Below are positions 53,185 through 64,000 of a stretch of 64,000 nucleotides of DNA, in pieces. Position 1 is the first letter of the stretch; each line of letters opens with the position of its first letter. The stretch lies in NCBI GenBank assembly GCA_964035575.1, contig OZ037895.1, positions 1,054,001 through 1,118,000 on the forward strand. Reading direction: 5' to 3'. This stretch comes from Rhynchopus sp. YZ270_cl-10 (lineage: Eukaryota; Euglenozoa; Diplonemea; Diplonemida; Diplonemidae). Below the pieces are notes generated by a model. The model had not been told where the DNA came from and made no database searches. It saw nothing but the letters and a program-made list of their open reading frames with translations. The translations under genes and the position numbers were made by a program.

Positions 53185-56100
53185 GGGGTTACGATTAAAC
53201 CCGTGGGAGTGTCAGGTGCCTTAGCGTCCCAGAGACGTTTTTTTTCTTTTCTTTTTTGCACTATCAACTTTTCTTTTTTCACATCTCCCCTCACATCTCC
53301 CCTTTACCCTTTTTTTGCAACACATTGTATTTGCGCTCGCTGCGCTTTTTTTTCTTCTTTCTGTTTTGCACTTTCATCCCTATGATATTTATTACACCTT
53401 TTTTTAACATTACATTCATATTTATTTACCTTCTTTTTGTTATTGTGTTCCCTGCCCCTCTGATTTATGTCCCCAACAAGACAAGCAAAGTTTCAAAGCC
53501 CATTTAAATCTTCCGGTTTTGTATTGTAAACAGAAAAAAAGTGTCCCATTGAATAAAAAAAACGAAGTGGTTAGTATAGTGGGGTGCATCCTCGGGTGAC
53601 GACACTAATACAACAAAGTTTTCAAAAAAAAAAAAAGTGGGTACCATCTTCAGGTGGCTTTAATCGTAGTTTTAAAAAAATGTTACATTATCAGCCCCTT
53701 TGTTAAGCCTTCTTCTCGATAAGAAAGGGAGGTATAATTATTGAATATTACATCATTTTTTTTACCTCATTTTATTTATTTCTGCTAAAACTACAAAAAA
53801 GCAAACAAAAAAAAACCCCCCAAATTTTTCACTTACTTTATAGATGGGAGAATAGGTGGAGATTTGTGTATTTTTTTGTCAAAAAAAAATCACAGCAAGA
53901 AATCCACCAGGTGATAGGCGGGGAAGGATATGGGGGAGGGGAGACCGTTTTAGGAACGTTGTCCTCTCCTCCCTCCTCCTTCCTCCCAAGAAGCATGGTG
54001 GTTTGCTATGTATGAGTCGATGGAAAGACACAGATGAGCACCGTGTGGGTGTGCCTATCCCCTCCCCACCCGAAAAATTTGGGGGAAAAAAAAGAGTTGG
54101 TGGATATAGTGTTATTAAGAACTGTTCCTTGGAACGGATCATCAAAATTCTGCTTGCCCAAAAAAAAAAAAAAAAAAAAAAAAAAAAGTGAAGACTGTCC
54201 ATTCGGCAGCTACATTGATCTAACACATTATCAAACAAAAAAACACACAGCGTATCAAAACTACCCTCAAAACACACTACATGCTACACCCGGCGTACTA
54301 ACACAATATTTCCGTACTTTAACACCTTTAACAAAACAAACCGAAACAGGTTCACATCTTTTTTTGAAATGCACACAATAAATGTGTCGTTTTTCTCTCT
54401 CTCCCCCTTCCTTAACATCATCGTTTACATTATTTGACATTTCCCCCTCTCACCCAACCCTTTTGAAAGACCAAGACATGTTTCCCCCCTCACCCCCCAT
54501 CCGCCACCACACAACCACTTTCACAAAAAGCTCTTTTTTTGCTGTCTATCAGAAAACAGTTTTTTTTTTTTTTGTTTTGTCGCTCCTGACAAACACCCAG
54601 GTAGTCCCCTAGACTAGTCCGCCGTGTAGTTCGGGTTGCAGCTGTTTTTTTGTGTATTTACAGCGTATTGCTTTTGTGAGGTAGTGAAGTACATAGAGGA
54701 GGAAAGGGCAACGGGGTGGGCGAAGAAACAAGTCAAGTGGTCATTTTCTTTACCCCATTTAAAAAGGTTACTAAGCTTTTTGAGGCTTAGGATCTTACAA
54801 CTGTTCTGGCCCTTCTTTTCAGCGATATTTGATGTTCGGTCAAACCAACCTCTAAGATTGGATCGTCGATAACCAAAAATAAAATGCGCCAAGGCTTTTT
54901 ATTGAGGTGAAGAAAGGAGCAGGAGGGCGAGAGTGCGTGCCTTTTTTTTTTTTTTTTTTTTTTTGAGAAAGGTTCAAATCTGATTATTTTCTTTTGATGA
55001 CTCTTTCTTAGGTGATGGGAGTTTCCATATTTTTAAATACTATTTTTCGTTGGATTCACAGGGTGTTATTTTTTCTCTTTTTGCGTTCTTGTTTTTTTGT
55101 TTGTTTGCTTCGTTTTCTCTATTTTTCTTTTTGCTTATTTTTTTCTTGCCAGGATACATACTTGAACAAAAAAAAAACCACCTTTTTTTTGAATCCAACA
55201 GCATTGTCTTCATGTCTTCCCTCTCTCCTCTTCGGTTGCAGAAGCTTAATCATCTTCAAAGATGGGTACAAAGCATAGGGCACTCCACCTCATATTTCAA
55301 GGTGTTCGTGTAAGGTGCATCCCAGAGTCGTTATTGCACAAACTTATATAACTCGACCCGTCACACAGATTGGGGCAGAAATTCAGAAAAATTCAAAAAA
55401 TGTAGCGTGGAGTTCACACAGATGTGGTGTCTACACGTTGTCAATTTTTCAATTTTTTTTTTTATAGCAAAAAAAGCAAAAAACACAAACAATTTTCCCC
55501 CATCTCCTACAGTATATTATTTTTTTGTATTTACTGTTGTAGGCCGCAGGGTACTGTGCTTTCATCCGGATGGCTGGGTCAGTCGGAGGTGCCTGCATCA
55601 ACACCTACAGTTTTTACATTTTTTTTTATTATTTCTGTCTCTTTAGCCAGTTCTAGGTACTTCTCTAACCAGCGAGTCCCATTGCTTTGCGCTTCCTTCT
55701 CCTCTTTACCCATCCGACAAATAATATTAGGAGGGACGGCGGGCAGCCTTTTTCGTTGCTTTCTAAAAAAATGCTGTATTTTTTTATTTGCCGTTTCTTT
55801 TTCAGCCAGTTTTATTTTTTCTGTTTATAATAAGTTCATTTCTAATCGTCATATTTTATTGCATTTTTTTATTTTGTTGTTTATTGTCAGATGCTTACCC
55901 CTTTTATGGGGGGTACAGTCATCTAACTAACTATCAGAGGAGCGAAAAAAAAAGAATCAGGGCAGATTTTCAAAAGGCATTTTGCGGCGGATTTTTTTTA
56001 GTTCTATCTGCTCTCTATGTTTTTACTCATTTGTAACGTTTATCCGATAAACCAGACTAAAAAAAAAAAAAAAGGCACTGTGAGACTAGGCTCATCAATA

Positions 56101-56459
56101 GTGGAGTACACTCTAGGGTGGCTGCACTAATACAACCAAGTTTTCAAAAAACGAGACGGGAGATTAGTCGATTGGTTTTTTTTTATTTTTATGTGTCCAC
56201 GTGAGGCATCACATCGTTCTAACAGATATTTCTTTCTTTCTTTTCTCAAGATGGGAAGAGTTAACCTTAAACACTGTGAGACTAGACTCATCTTACAAAC
56301 ATTTTGTATTTTGATTTTTTTTTTGTATTTTTTTTTAAAGTTTGGGTACATTTAGACCCTATTATTACCTTCTATTCAGTAGAATGTATTTTGAAATAAT
56401 TTTAAACCAGTTACTCTCTTACTATACTATAGTTTTTTGTCTTTTCTGTGACAAAAAAA
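53185..56459. other. Gene desert, fourth part
   Basis: Split family C copy (53211-53275), family B copies (53574, 56099), B2 (54187), B4 (55405), family E (55555) and family A (54766). A lone edge-like sequence related to the 16.8-kb CTAG block lies near 54614. No gene seen. Confidence 0.5.
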
Positions 56460-56962
56460 CACGGGTCGGGAAAGATCTTTTTTTTTTTTTTTTTTTTCGA
56501 GAAAAAAAATCCTCTTCTCCCGAAAAAAAAAAAAAAAAAAAGATTTTTGGGAGAAAAAAAAAAAGAGAAAAGATTTGAAAATCCTGGGAAAATCCTGAAA
56601 AAATCCTGAAAAATCCTGGAAAAATCCATGAAATTTCATGAAAAATCTCGAGATCTTGAGAAATCTTTGAAAAAAAAAAAAAAGATTTTCAAAATCTTTT
56701 TTTTTTTTTTTCCCAAAAAGATTTTTCAAAATCCCAAAAATCTTTTTTATCTTTTTTTTGAGAAAAAAAAGATTTTCAAGATCTTTTTCATCTTTTTTTC
56801 TCTTTTTTTCCTTTTTTTTTCAGGATTTTTCAAAGATCTCAAAGATCTCGAGAGATCCTGAAAAAAAAAGACAAAAATCCTGAAAATCTTGATTTTTTTT
56901 TTTTTTCTCCCGAGATTCTCGAAAAAAGACAAAAAAAGACAAAAGATCTTTCCCGACCCGTG
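56460..56962. mobile_element. TIR element filled with AAGATC/GATCTT and AATCCTG repeats
   Basis: Terminal inverted repeats CACGGGTCGGGAAAGATCTT sit at 56460 and, inverted, end at 56962. The 503-bp body is almost only A and T runs interrupted by GATCTT/AAGATC, TCTCGAGA and AAATCCTG words, so it can fold in many ways. Flanking A runs hide any target duplication. Confidence 0.65.
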
Positions 56963-58248
56963 AAAAAAAAAAAAAAGAATAATTTTGGAGGGGAAATGAA
57001 TATTACATACTCTCTATTCTCACGTTCTGTTGTAATTTCTTTCCTCTTGCCTTTGCACATCCACAAACCATTTTTTTTTCTCTTCTTTTTATCCCTTCGC
57101 TCTTTCTCTATTTTCTCCTTGTTTTTATTTGGCGAGGCTATACTGCTTTCGCAATAATTCGCGTGAACCAGTAAAAGGTGCAGGGAAAAAAAAAACAAAA
57201 AGAAAAACGTATTCGAGAGGTTCCTTCGAACCCTCCGAGCGTTTTTCTTTTTCTTTTTTTTTTAAATCTTGTTTTCAGCAGCTTTGGTATTATCATAAGG
57301 CCTTTTTTTTTTTCCGTCGAGTTTTTTTTTTTTGTGTGTGCGCATACACACTGTCTCCATTCTTATAAAAAAACTATATTGCACGCCGAGAGCACATTAT
57401 CAACCACCATTTTTTTTTTCTTTTCGTTTCAGTGCCTGCGTCCCAGAGGCGTTTGTACTTACTTTATCAACTTCACTTTTTTCTTGACTGACATTTTTCT
57501 TGCTTGAAAAGGGTCATATATTGACCCTTCATTTTGAAGTAAGGTGGCTAAGCACGAGAGGCTTAGGATCATCTTATAAACTTTTCTTTGAATTTTTCCC
57601 TCCCTTTCGAGACCAAAGCACTCTGAGGCTTGGGTTCACCTTCTTCCCTCTTTTTCCTCTCTTCACATGATGTGTTGTGCACTTTGAGGCACATCTCATT
57701 CCTTCTTTTTCGTGTTGCTTTCTTCGGAAAGTACTTCGAAATTGATGTTCATTTGTTCATATCTCTACATAAACCTCCAACTGTATCATATTGAAGCGAA
57801 CGTGGTCTTTCTATAGCAGAAAGTGTCCCCCCCAAGAAGCTGTTGATTTTTTTTTGATATCTTTTCCTTGCTTTTTCTTATAATTTTTTTTTTTATCAAC
57901 TTCATCGGGATGTCTGTGAATATCTCAACACAGTGTACCTTTTTTTTCAAAAAAAAAATCCCATTTTTTTTTCGTTTTCAAAGAGAAAAGTTGGTTAAGT
58001 TGTGAAGCACGGAAGTAGCTTACGATCATCTTATCCAAAGCTTTTTTTTGTCAGATAGGTGTAGTCTACTGACGAGAGAGATGCCTGTATCTTACAAAAA
58101 ACAAGTGCTATTCTCTTCGGTTAAAAGGTGACGAAGCACGGGAAGGCTTAGGTTCATCTAAAAAACAAAAATGTTTCTCTTGTCATTGAGGGTAATTCCT
58201 GTACTTTGTCCCCCATTCTCCCCCTGCAAAAAAAATCCCCCCCTTCCT
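56963..58248. other. Gene-free spacer dense in family A hairpins
   Basis: Family C copy at 57430, hairpin GGGTCA-TATAT-TGACCC at about 57511-57528, and family A copies at 57543, 57610, 57999 and 58127. No gene seen. Confidence 0.5.
57543..57573 (+). repeat. Short hairpin repeat family A (reference copy)
   Basis: Consensus GGTGA-CTAAGC, loop ACGAGAG, GCTTAG-GT-TCATC, then CTTACAAAC and a T run. Inner and outer stems pair (with one G-U). Copies, all + strand: 15798, 23786, 27433, 30504, 31816, 37214, 40326, 44969, 47762, 48120, 48877, 49133, 49584, 54766, 57543, 57610, 57999, 58127, 58726, 58781, 61931, 63143, 63894 and 63973, plus partials at 30805 and 35426. Copies at 48877 and 63143 have CTAAGT with ACTTGG or ACTTAG, keeping the pair by compensation. 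The copy at 15798 changes the outer G-U to A-U. Most copies follow a T/C run plus AG. Function unknown. Confidence 0.8.
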
Positions 58249-58448
58249 GGGACGTTCCCGTGGGTCTGGCGGCGTGTGTTCACAGACGCGACTTTTTATG
58301 AAAGTACATTTATGCCAGACGATGAATTTCCGTGAAGATTTTTTTGTAAAAATTTTTTTTTGCGAATTCTGAAATTCTGGGGTTTTTATTTTTGTGTGAT
58401 TTTTATTTTTTGTGAAGAAAAAAATTCCAGACCCCCATGGGAACGCCC
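58249..58448. mobile_element. 200-bp MITE-like element
   Basis: Left end GGGACGTTCCCGTGGGTCTGG; right end is the complement of GGGGCGTTCCCATGGGGG-TCTGG. The interior is AT-rich with no frame. No clear target duplication. Confidence 0.6.
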
Positions 58449-59845
58449 CTCGTCTCTCCTTTGATTTTCGTTTTCAACTTTATTTATTTATTTTGAAACA
58501 TTTCTTCTTGTGACATAACAACGTTCTCTCTCTCTATTCGCTCCCTCCGCTCCCAAAGGGATTTTCCGTTTTTTCACATCCTTTTTTTTGTTGTGCTATT
58601 ACTTCTGGCAATTTTTTTAAAAAAAATAAAACAAAACACTGTGAGTGACGTAAAGCCCCCTTTTCCGACAAAATCTGATAAATGGAATTTTATTCGGGTT
58701 TTATTGGAATATTTTTCTTGTTTAAGGTAACTAAGCACGAGAGAATATCTTATGTTTTCAAAACATTAAGTAATCTAATCAGACCGAGCACGAGAGGCTT
58801 AGGTTCATCTTATAAAAACCCCTTTCTTTTTTGATGTGTTTTTTTTTTTTTTTTTTATGTGCACAAAATGCGCATTCATCTTGTTTCAAAAAAGAAAAAA
58901 AAAATCCCTTTTTTTACGGAGCGGCAGTTATGACATTTTTTTTTTTAGAGAGGTTCCTTCCCTCCAACCAAATTTCACGCCCACATACACAACAGTATGG
59001 CGTGAGAAGCACAAATGAGTACGAGGACGAGGTGCTGTATTTCCATTTATTGGGTGTGGCAGAATGGGGGGGGGGTACAAAGTACGCAAGAGAAGTGCGA
59101 ATCATCCCCACCTTCAGTTACCCCACCTATATTTTTTTTTTTTTTTGGAAGCCGGGAAGCCAAACCCTCAAGAATTTCTGCCGAAACGTGTGTTCTGTTC
59201 TCAAAATTCCCCCCCCCCCCCCGTCGCCTTTTCGGATGTCATCCATGTCGTCAAATCCCCACCTCCTTGGGGGGTGTTGAGCTACTACAATAAATCCTTT
59301 TTGGCGCGAAAGACAGAACCTCCCCCACATACAAAGCAAAAACAAAGAGTACAAAACAGACATTCAAACTCCCCCCCAACATACGGGAACAAAGTATTGA
59401 AGGAAAAAAAGAAAAGAAAAATGAAAAAAAAAAAAAAAAGGCAACACAGCCCTCTTCTAGGTGTCATCATTGCTTTGCTTTTTTTTTTTTTTTTTTTTGT
59501 ATTTGCATTTGCCCCCCCCCTTTAAAGAGCGTTGAGGGTACGTAGGCGGGGGGAGATTTAAAAAAAAAAAGGTTTTTACGATGTGGCAAAACCCAGAGAG
59601 GCAATTCTCTGTGTGTTTTAACGTTGCCACGAAATTTTTTCGAAATAAAATATAAAACAAAAAAAATCGCTTCAGGTGGGTAATACCATCTATCTGCGTT
59701 TTAAAACGAATGGTGTGCAAATGTGTAATGTGACAAAAAAAAAACAAAAAACAAAAAAAGCAGAAAAAGGGAAGTGGGTATAATACCAAAATACCTCCCT
59801 GATCTTTTTAACAATGTGACATTCATGAAACAAAACAGAAAAATA

Positions 59846-59911
<66 letters not shown>

Positions 59912-59998
59912 AAGCTCGACAGGCCTCTCCCTATCATAGGTACCTCGTTTTAAAAACGAAAACGACTTTTTTTTTTCTTCTTCTCTTTTATATTTGGC
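58449..59998. other. Gene-free spacer with extreme poly-T tract
   Basis: Family A copies at 58726 and 58781, then low-complexity DNA including an uninterrupted run of about 62 T at 59848-59909. No gene seen. Confidence 0.5.
59848..59909. repeat. Poly-T tract of about 62 bases
   Basis: An uninterrupted T run, the longest homopolymer in the window. Its exact length may be affected by sequencing or assembly. Confidence 0.85.
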
Positions 59999-61039
59999 AG
60001 CGTCCGCGAAAGACCCCCCCCTAAAGCTAACATCCATGCTTATTGGTATTTCACTAATTAAAATTTTGGTATTTTATAAGATTTTTTTTTACAATGAACT
60101 CAGAGTTAAGTTTCTGAGTTCATTAAAAAAAAAATCGGTGAAAAATTCCGAGTAGGTATTAATTTAGATAGGAAAAGCTATGTCAGCAGCTATGTGTCCC
60201 CTTATTTTACCTGTAAATACTAAGGAAAAACAAGGAAATCCTCACAAACACCCATATAACCACCCATAGAACAACACAACAGGGGGAAATGTAATCAGCA
60301 GCCAAAGCATTCGCTCAGGATCTGAAAACCCGGCCTTTCCGAGGCCAAAAAAACTTCGCCGAGCTGCAGGTGTATGCAGGGGTCCACTGGCAGGGGGGCA
60401 AAGGGTGGGGCGCGAGGAGCTGGATGCGCGAGGTGTGTAGCTCGAAGCATATGTCCCTCCATATGCAGAAGACAACCACCAGGAGAAAAGGGGTGTCCGC
60501 CGTTTACTACTCCTGTAGTTGCATCAGCGACACCCTCAGGACAGTGACAGCGAGACGGAGGAGGAAGAGGAGGAACAGGCGGACAATTGTCTGTAACTCT
60601 TGGAGAGACTCATCACGGAGGTCAATAGGGTCACTCAAAAAAGGGGGTTTTCTGCGAGAAAGTCGACGTCGCCGCAGACGACCCGGAGCGTGAAGCTCTT
60701 TCGCGCTCTATTTAGAGTGTTCGGAGGGGGCGACAAGCCTCCACCCCCCTTTCCTCCCCCCCTTTTTGATAATGGGTTTAGAGACAGATATTAGTGAATT
60801 CCTTCCTATATCCTTAGTATTTACAGGTAAAATAAGGGGACACATAGCTGCTGACATAGCTTTTCCTATCTAAATTAATACCTACTCGGAATTTTTCACC
60901 GATTTTTTTTTTAATGAACTCAGAAACTTAACTCTGAGTTCATTGTAAAAAAAAATCTTATAAAATACCAAAATTTTAATTAGTGAAATACCAATAAGCA
61001 TGGATGTTAGCTTTAGGGGGGGGGTCTTTCGCGGACGCT
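59999..61039. mobile_element. Long-TIR DNA transposon-like element (227-bp TIRs)
   Basis: The arms at 59999-60225 and 60812-61039 are near-perfect inverted repeats beginning AGCGTCCGCGAAAGACC. Each arm has its own subterminal hairpin (GAACTCAGA/TCTGAGTTC). The 586-bp core is GC-rich, unlike the surroundings, and has short frames on both strands: an Arg-rich 107-residue frame at 60370-60693 (+) and a 77-residue frame ending in a hydrophobic stretch at 60242-60475 (-). Neither resembles a known transposase. Either the core is captured foreign DNA or it is a decayed gene. No convincing target duplication. Confidence 0.7.
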
Positions 61040-64000
61040 CCCATTTATTGTGTATATAAATTGTTGGGATGCACTATTGTTTTGGGAATTAGATTCGTCT
61101 TACCTGACTTTTTTTTTTTCTCTCTATTTTTTTTTGTGGAATTTCCCTGACCTTGGTCCTCCCGACATATTTTACACCTTCAACGTCATTTTTCTTTTTT
61201 TTTTGCGAGAGATGCTTCTGAAAGATAATAAAAAAATATAGTTGCGAAAAAATGGCTCTCCAGAATGCCTATTTTTAAAAAGGAAAGAATTTTTACGAGG
61301 TGCAGTTTTTTTTTAAAGAACAGTTGTGTACAGTGGTGTTATCACATTCCAGGGTGTTTTTATCCACGCGAATACGACTGCAAAGAAGAAAAAGAAGGGG
61401 AAAAAAAGCTCAATAATGTTTCAAGAATGTACCACTGCGGACTGACGGAGTTTGCACCCTTCAGATCTTCTTGCTTGGTATTTTTCTTCACATTTTAATG
61501 CTTTCTTTTTTTTTCAAAAAAGATCTAAACAGGGAAAGGGAGGTCAAAAAAAAAAAAAAATGCGCATCGCCCTATTTCCAAATAAAAAGCGTGGAGTTCA
61601 CACGAGAAAAAAGCGAGGTGGCTACACGTCATCAATTTTTCAAAATTCATAAGATATTATAAGGCCCAACTAAACCCGGGTTCCGACACAAAGAAAAAGG
61701 GGGGGTGGAAAAAAAAACAAATAAATAAATCGTGGCGTTAATGGAGTTGACTTCTATTTTTAACCCCAGACCCCGTGGACTACCCTTTTTCTCTCCAACT
61801 ACGGACTTTGTAACAAGAGTTACGTTAGCTTTTTTTTTCCCCTTCTCCCTTTCCCCATTTTTTTTTTATTTAATTTTTGCTTTCACAGAAGTTGTGTTCG
61901 AACAACATATTCTTAAAAAGCTATCTTTTAGGTGACCAACGCACGGCTGAGGGTCATATTACCAACACACTCTCTCTCTCTCTCTTTTTTTCAGTGCCTG
62001 CGTCCAGAGGCGTTTGCACTATCAACTTCACTTTTTTTTTCTCTCTTCTTTTGTGCCACATCGGGTACATCTGTTGAGTTGCCTGCACTGCCTCCACCCT
62101 TCACCTCACCTCTACCCCTTTATTCCTTTTCGCCACCCTCATCATCGATTTACCCCGCGAACAGGCCGGCTGATTTCGCAGAAATGGGCGGCAAAAAAAC
62201 CCTCTTTTTTTTCAAGAGAAAAAAAATTTTTAAAAACAAAATTTATGAGGATTTACGTGCGCCCGATGGGCACCCTTCATCTGTTTAAATTTTTTCACCC
62301 TCCCTCTCTCTCTCTTTTTCCTTCCCATTGTGCAACACTCCGGGGTTCGATAAACCCACGGAGTGTCAGGTGCCTGCGTCCCAGAGGCGTTTTGCACTGT
62401 CACCTTCACTTTTATTTGCTTTTTTTCCCCCCCTTCCCAAAGAAGTGAGGTCCGTTCATCAAAATAGCCCTCTCTTTTTCTAAAAATTTATAATACTTTG
62501 TGTACCAGAGAGTTTCATACTCCACACACCCTTTCACTTTTTTTTTTTTTTCTTTCAGTGCCTGCGTCCTGGTGGCGTTTGCAATGAATTTCTTCACATT
62601 TTCCCCCACGCCCCCCACACCGCAAAAATTGGAACGTGGGGGGCGGGTCAAACAGACCCCAAGAAGCATGAAAAAAAAAGTGGAGATTGCACAACTGTGG
62701 CAACACAACCGAGGCAACTGCACTACTCCAATAATTTATCAAAAAAAAAAAAAACATTCACAGGCCAAAAGAGAAAAAAGGGGTTTTGGATGTTAATAGA
62801 TGGGCTAGCAACTGTTCATTTCTATCGTTCTGACCTCTTTTTTTTTTTGTGCAGTTTTGCACAAAAAGTTTTTCGGCTTTTTGTGAAAACCAAAACAAAA
62901 AATTAATTTTGATGTTTTGAAAAATCTTAAAAACGGGAAGAACCCCGACACAATAATTTATTATGAAATGAAAAAAAGGGATGTGGGCCAACGCCCCCTC
63001 TCGTATTCCTACGTAACACACCTTCCTGCATCACCAACTGAACGAACACATGCAGAACCAACACACACACATAACCCACACGCGGAGAAGGAACCTCCAG
63101 CGTGACTTATTAATGCACATATCAACACACACGATTATTTTTAGGAAACTAAGTACCTTTTTTTGAGACTTAGTGTCTTACCCGACTTTCTTTCTCCATC
63201 CCTCTTTGCTTGTTCTTTGGAAGGTTAGGACCTCGTGGTCCATGTAACCATACCCACACACCTCCTCTCTAAATGCACACAACGACGAGGTTTAGGGTAC
63301 TTCACACAAAAAAAAAGCTGTTCTCTTTTCTTTCTATTTGTTATTTTCTTTTTTCAACAAACATAAAAACTGAGATATATTCCGAAAGGCTAGAGATACG
63401 GTAGCGTCTTCCCTATCAGATAGCCCTTTTCATGACCCAATAATTAACTCCATAAGTGACCAACCAAAACTAAAAAAAAATTCGTTCTTTTTATAAAGGT
63501 GGCCAAATCACAAACAAAAGCTTATAATGGGTCTTCCTACCCCCCCTTTCTTTTTATCTTTTCTTTTCTCTTCGCACATAAAAAAAGCTCTTCTGCACAT
63601 TTTTTTTTGTTGTTGTTTTTGTTGTTTTTGTCCCCCCATTTTTTCGCAAAAAAAAAAAAAAAAAAGCAAACTTTTCATAACCCATCCAAACCCCATTCTT
63701 TTTTTAAGATGTGCGTGCATGAGAGTCACGTTCATATCAAATTTTCTCTTTTTTTCTTCCCCAACCAATATGCGTTATCCCCTTCTCGTCCCTTCAAAAA
63801 AATATTCCCATATACCTCCCACAGCGCGACATACACACAACACTTCTGACCTTTCAGAACTTCAGACTTGTCCCTACTCATATTTTTTCTTCAGGTGACT
63901 AAGCGGAGACTTAGCTTCATCTTTCCAACCTTTTTTCTCTCTATTGATATTCGTCCCTCTGAAGAAAGGTAAGGTGACTCTACGTGAGAGGCTAATATTC
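61040..64000. other. Gene-free right edge, dense in families A, B and C
   Basis: Family B4 (61590), family A (61931, 63143, 63894 and 63973, the last running off the edge), family C (61992, 62367 and a partial at 62556) and family B3 (62681-62745). T/C-rich tracts precede most of them. No frame with coding bias. Confidence 0.5.

Noticed and set aside
54614-54660. Possible start of another CTAG-type element
   Set aside because: Only one edge-like sequence is present; no matching second end was found nearby.
57210-57240. tRNA-like TTCGAACCC sequence (another near 48970)
   Set aside because: Box-B-like word only; no acceptor stem, D arm or anticodon arm could be built around it.
59690-59937. 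Lys-rich minus-strand frames across the poly-T tract
   Set aside because: Translation of a homopolymer; not coding.

Overview
The window looks like nuclear DNA of a unicellular eukaryote. Seven convincing protein genes occupy the first 30 kb. All lie on the + strand, all are intronless, and all have GC-rich, strongly biased third codon positions. Between them lies AT- and pyrimidine-rich DNA full of homopolymer runs. Most starts are preceded by a pyrimidine tract, an AG and a short leader, as expected for spliced-leader trans-splicing of codirectional genes. One gene also carries the LYxDA-RR and F5/8-C-like features common in euglenozoan proteins. My best guess is a euglenozoan, perhaps a diplonemid, at moderate to low confidence. 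No spliced-leader RNA gene, rRNA or convincing tRNA was seen.

Layout. 1-8952 is the 3' part of a gene for a giant secreted, probably surface-anchored, Cys-pair protein. 9671-11067 is a near-perfect 640-bp-arm foldback. 12441-13376 encodes a secreted Cys-rich repeat protein. 13810-15435 encodes an ADCK/COQ8-family (ABC1/UbiB) atypical kinase. 16-21 kb holds a 10-bp minisatellite, a TA-flanked transposon-like element, a second large foldback and a MITE. 21120-22907 encodes a disordered coiled-coil protein. 23887-24714 encodes a FRA10AC1 homologue linked to the spliceosome. 24927-26288 encodes an F5/8-C-like domain protein. 26846-27210 is a 7-bp minisatellite. 28637-29674 encodes an unknown acidic protein. 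From 29.7 kb to the right edge (about 34 kb) I see no credible protein gene.

The gene-poor part is structured. It holds two non-autonomous hAT-like elements with perfect 8-bp target-site duplications, a third large (compound) foldback, several small terminal-inverted-repeat elements, and one GC-rich island near 44.5-44.9 kb that looks like a folded RNA. It also holds at least five families of very short (about 30-110 bp) dispersed repeats. Nearly every copy I could read is on the + strand, the strand of all the genes. The commonest family (at least 25 copies) folds into a hairpin whose stem shows compensatory changes between copies, and it usually follows a T/C tract plus AG. This one-strand, structure-conserving repeat system is the best candidate for something undescribed.

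The genes do not form an obvious pathway. They look like independent housekeeping, surface and cytoskeletal-type genes in one transcription direction. All repeat counts and alignments were made by eye.
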